Assembly: GCA_902576815.1 (NCBI GenBank)
Contig: CACGWQ010000010.1
Location: 1 to 41,630, forward strand
Direction of reading: 5' to 3'
Length of the DNA stretch: 41,630 nt
Origin: an uncultured Pelagibacteraceae bacterium
GTDB lineage: Bacteria > Pseudomonadota > Alphaproteobacteria > Pelagibacterales > Pelagibacteraceae
Shown here: positions 40,838 through 41,630 of the stretch, piece by piece
How the letters are laid out: every line of letters starts with the position of its first letter
How positions within the stretch are numbered: position 1 is the first letter of the stretch
Position numbers and translations under genes: made by a program
The notes under the pieces: model-generated
Seen by the model: the letters and a program-made list of their open reading frames with translations, nothing else
Databases searched by the model: none
What the model was told of the DNA's origin: nothing

Positions 40838-41630
40838 TTATTTAAAATCGTTAGCGTTTTCTTTTGTTACTAATTGTGTTCCAGTATCAATGTTTGGATC
40901 AATACTTCCACCATTAGCTAGCTCAAGTGCATATTTAACACCGTAAGCACCCATGTTATATGAGAACTGAGCAATAGTTGCAGTCATTTCACCTTTTAAG
41001 ATACTTGTAGCAGCATCTGGAGTTGCATCAAAACCAACAACAACAACATCATTCATATCTGCATCTTTAAGAGCTTGCATAGCACCTAAGCCCATATTGT
41101 CATTTGAAGCAAATATTGCTTTGATGTTAGGATTTTTCAAAATAATAGACTCAGTAACTGATCTACCTTTTGCAGTATCCCACTCAGCTGTTTGAGTAGC
41201 AACTATATTTAAACCGCAATTTTTAAATCCTTTAATTGCACCGTCTCTTCTTAGTAAAGCTGTTGATTGAGACTCTATTCCAGTCAAAATTGCAACATCT
41301 GAACCTTTTGGAGTTTTGTCACAAATGAATTTAGCAGCTAATTCTGCTCCATTCATATTGTTAGTTCCAATAAAAGTAACACCTTCATTGATCCCTTTTG
41401 TATCTACGAATACAACTGGAACACCACTTTTGATAGCGTCATCTACAATTGGAGCGAATGCATTTGGATCTCCTGGTGCAAGAGCTAAAGCATCAACACC
41501 TTTAGCAAGTTGGTCTTCAACTTGGTTAATTTGTGCTTGAACATCACCTTCTTGAGGTGGCGCAACCAAGATTAACTTAACACCTAATTTTTTAGCTTCT
41601 TCTTCAGCACCTTTTGTAACAGAAGCCCAG
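40838..41630 (-). CDS. Sugar ABC transporter substrate-binding protein, RbsB-like (5' end missing)
   Basis: Periplasmic-binding-protein type I (Peripla_BP_4) fragment of about 263 residues; the frame stays open through the window end at 41630, so the signal peptide and first strand lie outside. Recognisable parts: VEDQLAKGVDALALAPGDPNAFAPIVDDAIKSGVPVVFVDT, NMNGAELAAKFICDKTPKGSDVAILTG, LLRRDGAIKGF, AIFASNDNMGLGAMQAL and VVVGFDATPDA. These are the strand-helix repeats and hinge of ribose/xylose-type binding proteins. The ligand could be ribose or another aldose; neighbouring ribokinase and FucU-like genes point to a pentose or 6-deoxyhexose. A strong terminator follows. Confidence 0.9.
   Translation of the reverse strand, partial: WASVTKGAEEEAKKLGVKLILVAPPQEGDVQAQINQVEDQLAKGVDALALAPGDPNAFAPIVDDAIKSGVPVVFVDTKGINEGVTFIGTNNMNGAELAAKFICDKTPKGSDVAILTGIESQSTALLRRDGAIKGFKNCGLNIVATQTAEWDTAKGRSVTESIILKNPNIKAIFASNDNMGLGAMQALKDADMNDVVVVGFDATPDAATSILKGEMTATIAQFSYNMGAYGVKYALELANGGSIDPNIDTGTQLVTKENANDFK

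Noticed and set aside
1..41630. Search for CRISPR arrays, insertion sequences, phage genes, tRNA or rRNA
   Set aside because: No regularly spaced repeats, transposase or integrase motifs, or RNA-gene-sized gaps were found.

Overview
The window looks like the genome of a marine SAR11-type (Pelagibacterales) alphaproteobacterium. It is very AT-rich and tightly packed: no gene-free gap exceeds about 175 bases, many start and stop codons overlap, and most genes lie in long co-directional runs. The gene content fits a streamlined oligotroph: four substrate-binding-protein-dependent uptake systems (TRAP, peptide-type ABC, tripartite tricarboxylate, sugar ABC), an osmolyte pathway, thiol/sulfur enzymes and many oxidative enzymes for small organic acids. 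This assignment is from style and content only. I see no tRNA, rRNA, CRISPR, insertion sequence or phage gene. Two genes are cut by the window edges (1-396 and 40838-41630). Layout. (1) 1-1634: glucosylglycerate osmolyte genes (phosphatase fragment and gpgS). (2) 1631-5332: a methyltransferase, then a thiol/sulfur group: 1-Cys peroxiredoxin, divergent from persulfide dioxygenase, cysE and cysK. (3) 5415-10487: a compact run of 14 mostly very small genes. It holds three NTF2/SnoaL-like proteins, two cupins, about five small ferredoxin-like (dimeric alpha/beta barrel) proteins, one secreted beta-rich protein, a GST-kappa/HCCA-isomerase-like protein and two SMR-like membrane proteins that lack the membrane glutamate. 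This is the best candidate in the window for an undescribed system. (4) 10484-16258: an EamA transporter, then a TRAP transporter operon with an isocitrate-lyase/PEP-mutase-family lyase, a DUF2798 membrane protein and 3-hydroxyisobutyrate dehydrogenase. (5) 16259-24007 (minus): DUF924, an AhpD-like protein, a peptide-type ABC transporter with a fused double ATPase, a glutamine amidotransferase and a histidinol-phosphatase-like enzyme. (6) 24095-25198: a gamma-butyrobetaine-dioxygenase-like oxygenase. (7) 25188-36604 (minus): an 11-gene run, tctC-tctB-tctA-SDR-AKR-ROK-HIBDH-FAH-ppc-ccdA-azoR. (8) 36674-40223: a PdxA-like dehydrogenase and a rhamnonate-dehydratase-like enolase-superfamily enzyme (plus), then ribokinase and a FucU/RbsD mutarotase (minus). 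(9) 40350-41630: a DsrE-family gene behind a perfect 20-bp palindrome resembling an alphaproteobacterial Zur operator, and a truncated sugar-binding protein gene. How they work together. Regions 7 and 8 together supply most of a non-phosphorylating 6-deoxysugar-acid (rhamnonate/fuconate) route to pyruvate plus lactate: dehydratase, SDR dehydrogenase, FAH hydrolase, mutarotase and a TctABC importer. PEP carboxylase sits in the same run. All four substrate-binding-protein genes are directly followed by a strong RNA hairpin. In three of them the hairpin lies between the binding protein and its permease genes, whose start sites are weak. This suggests a shared design that makes much more binding protein than permease.
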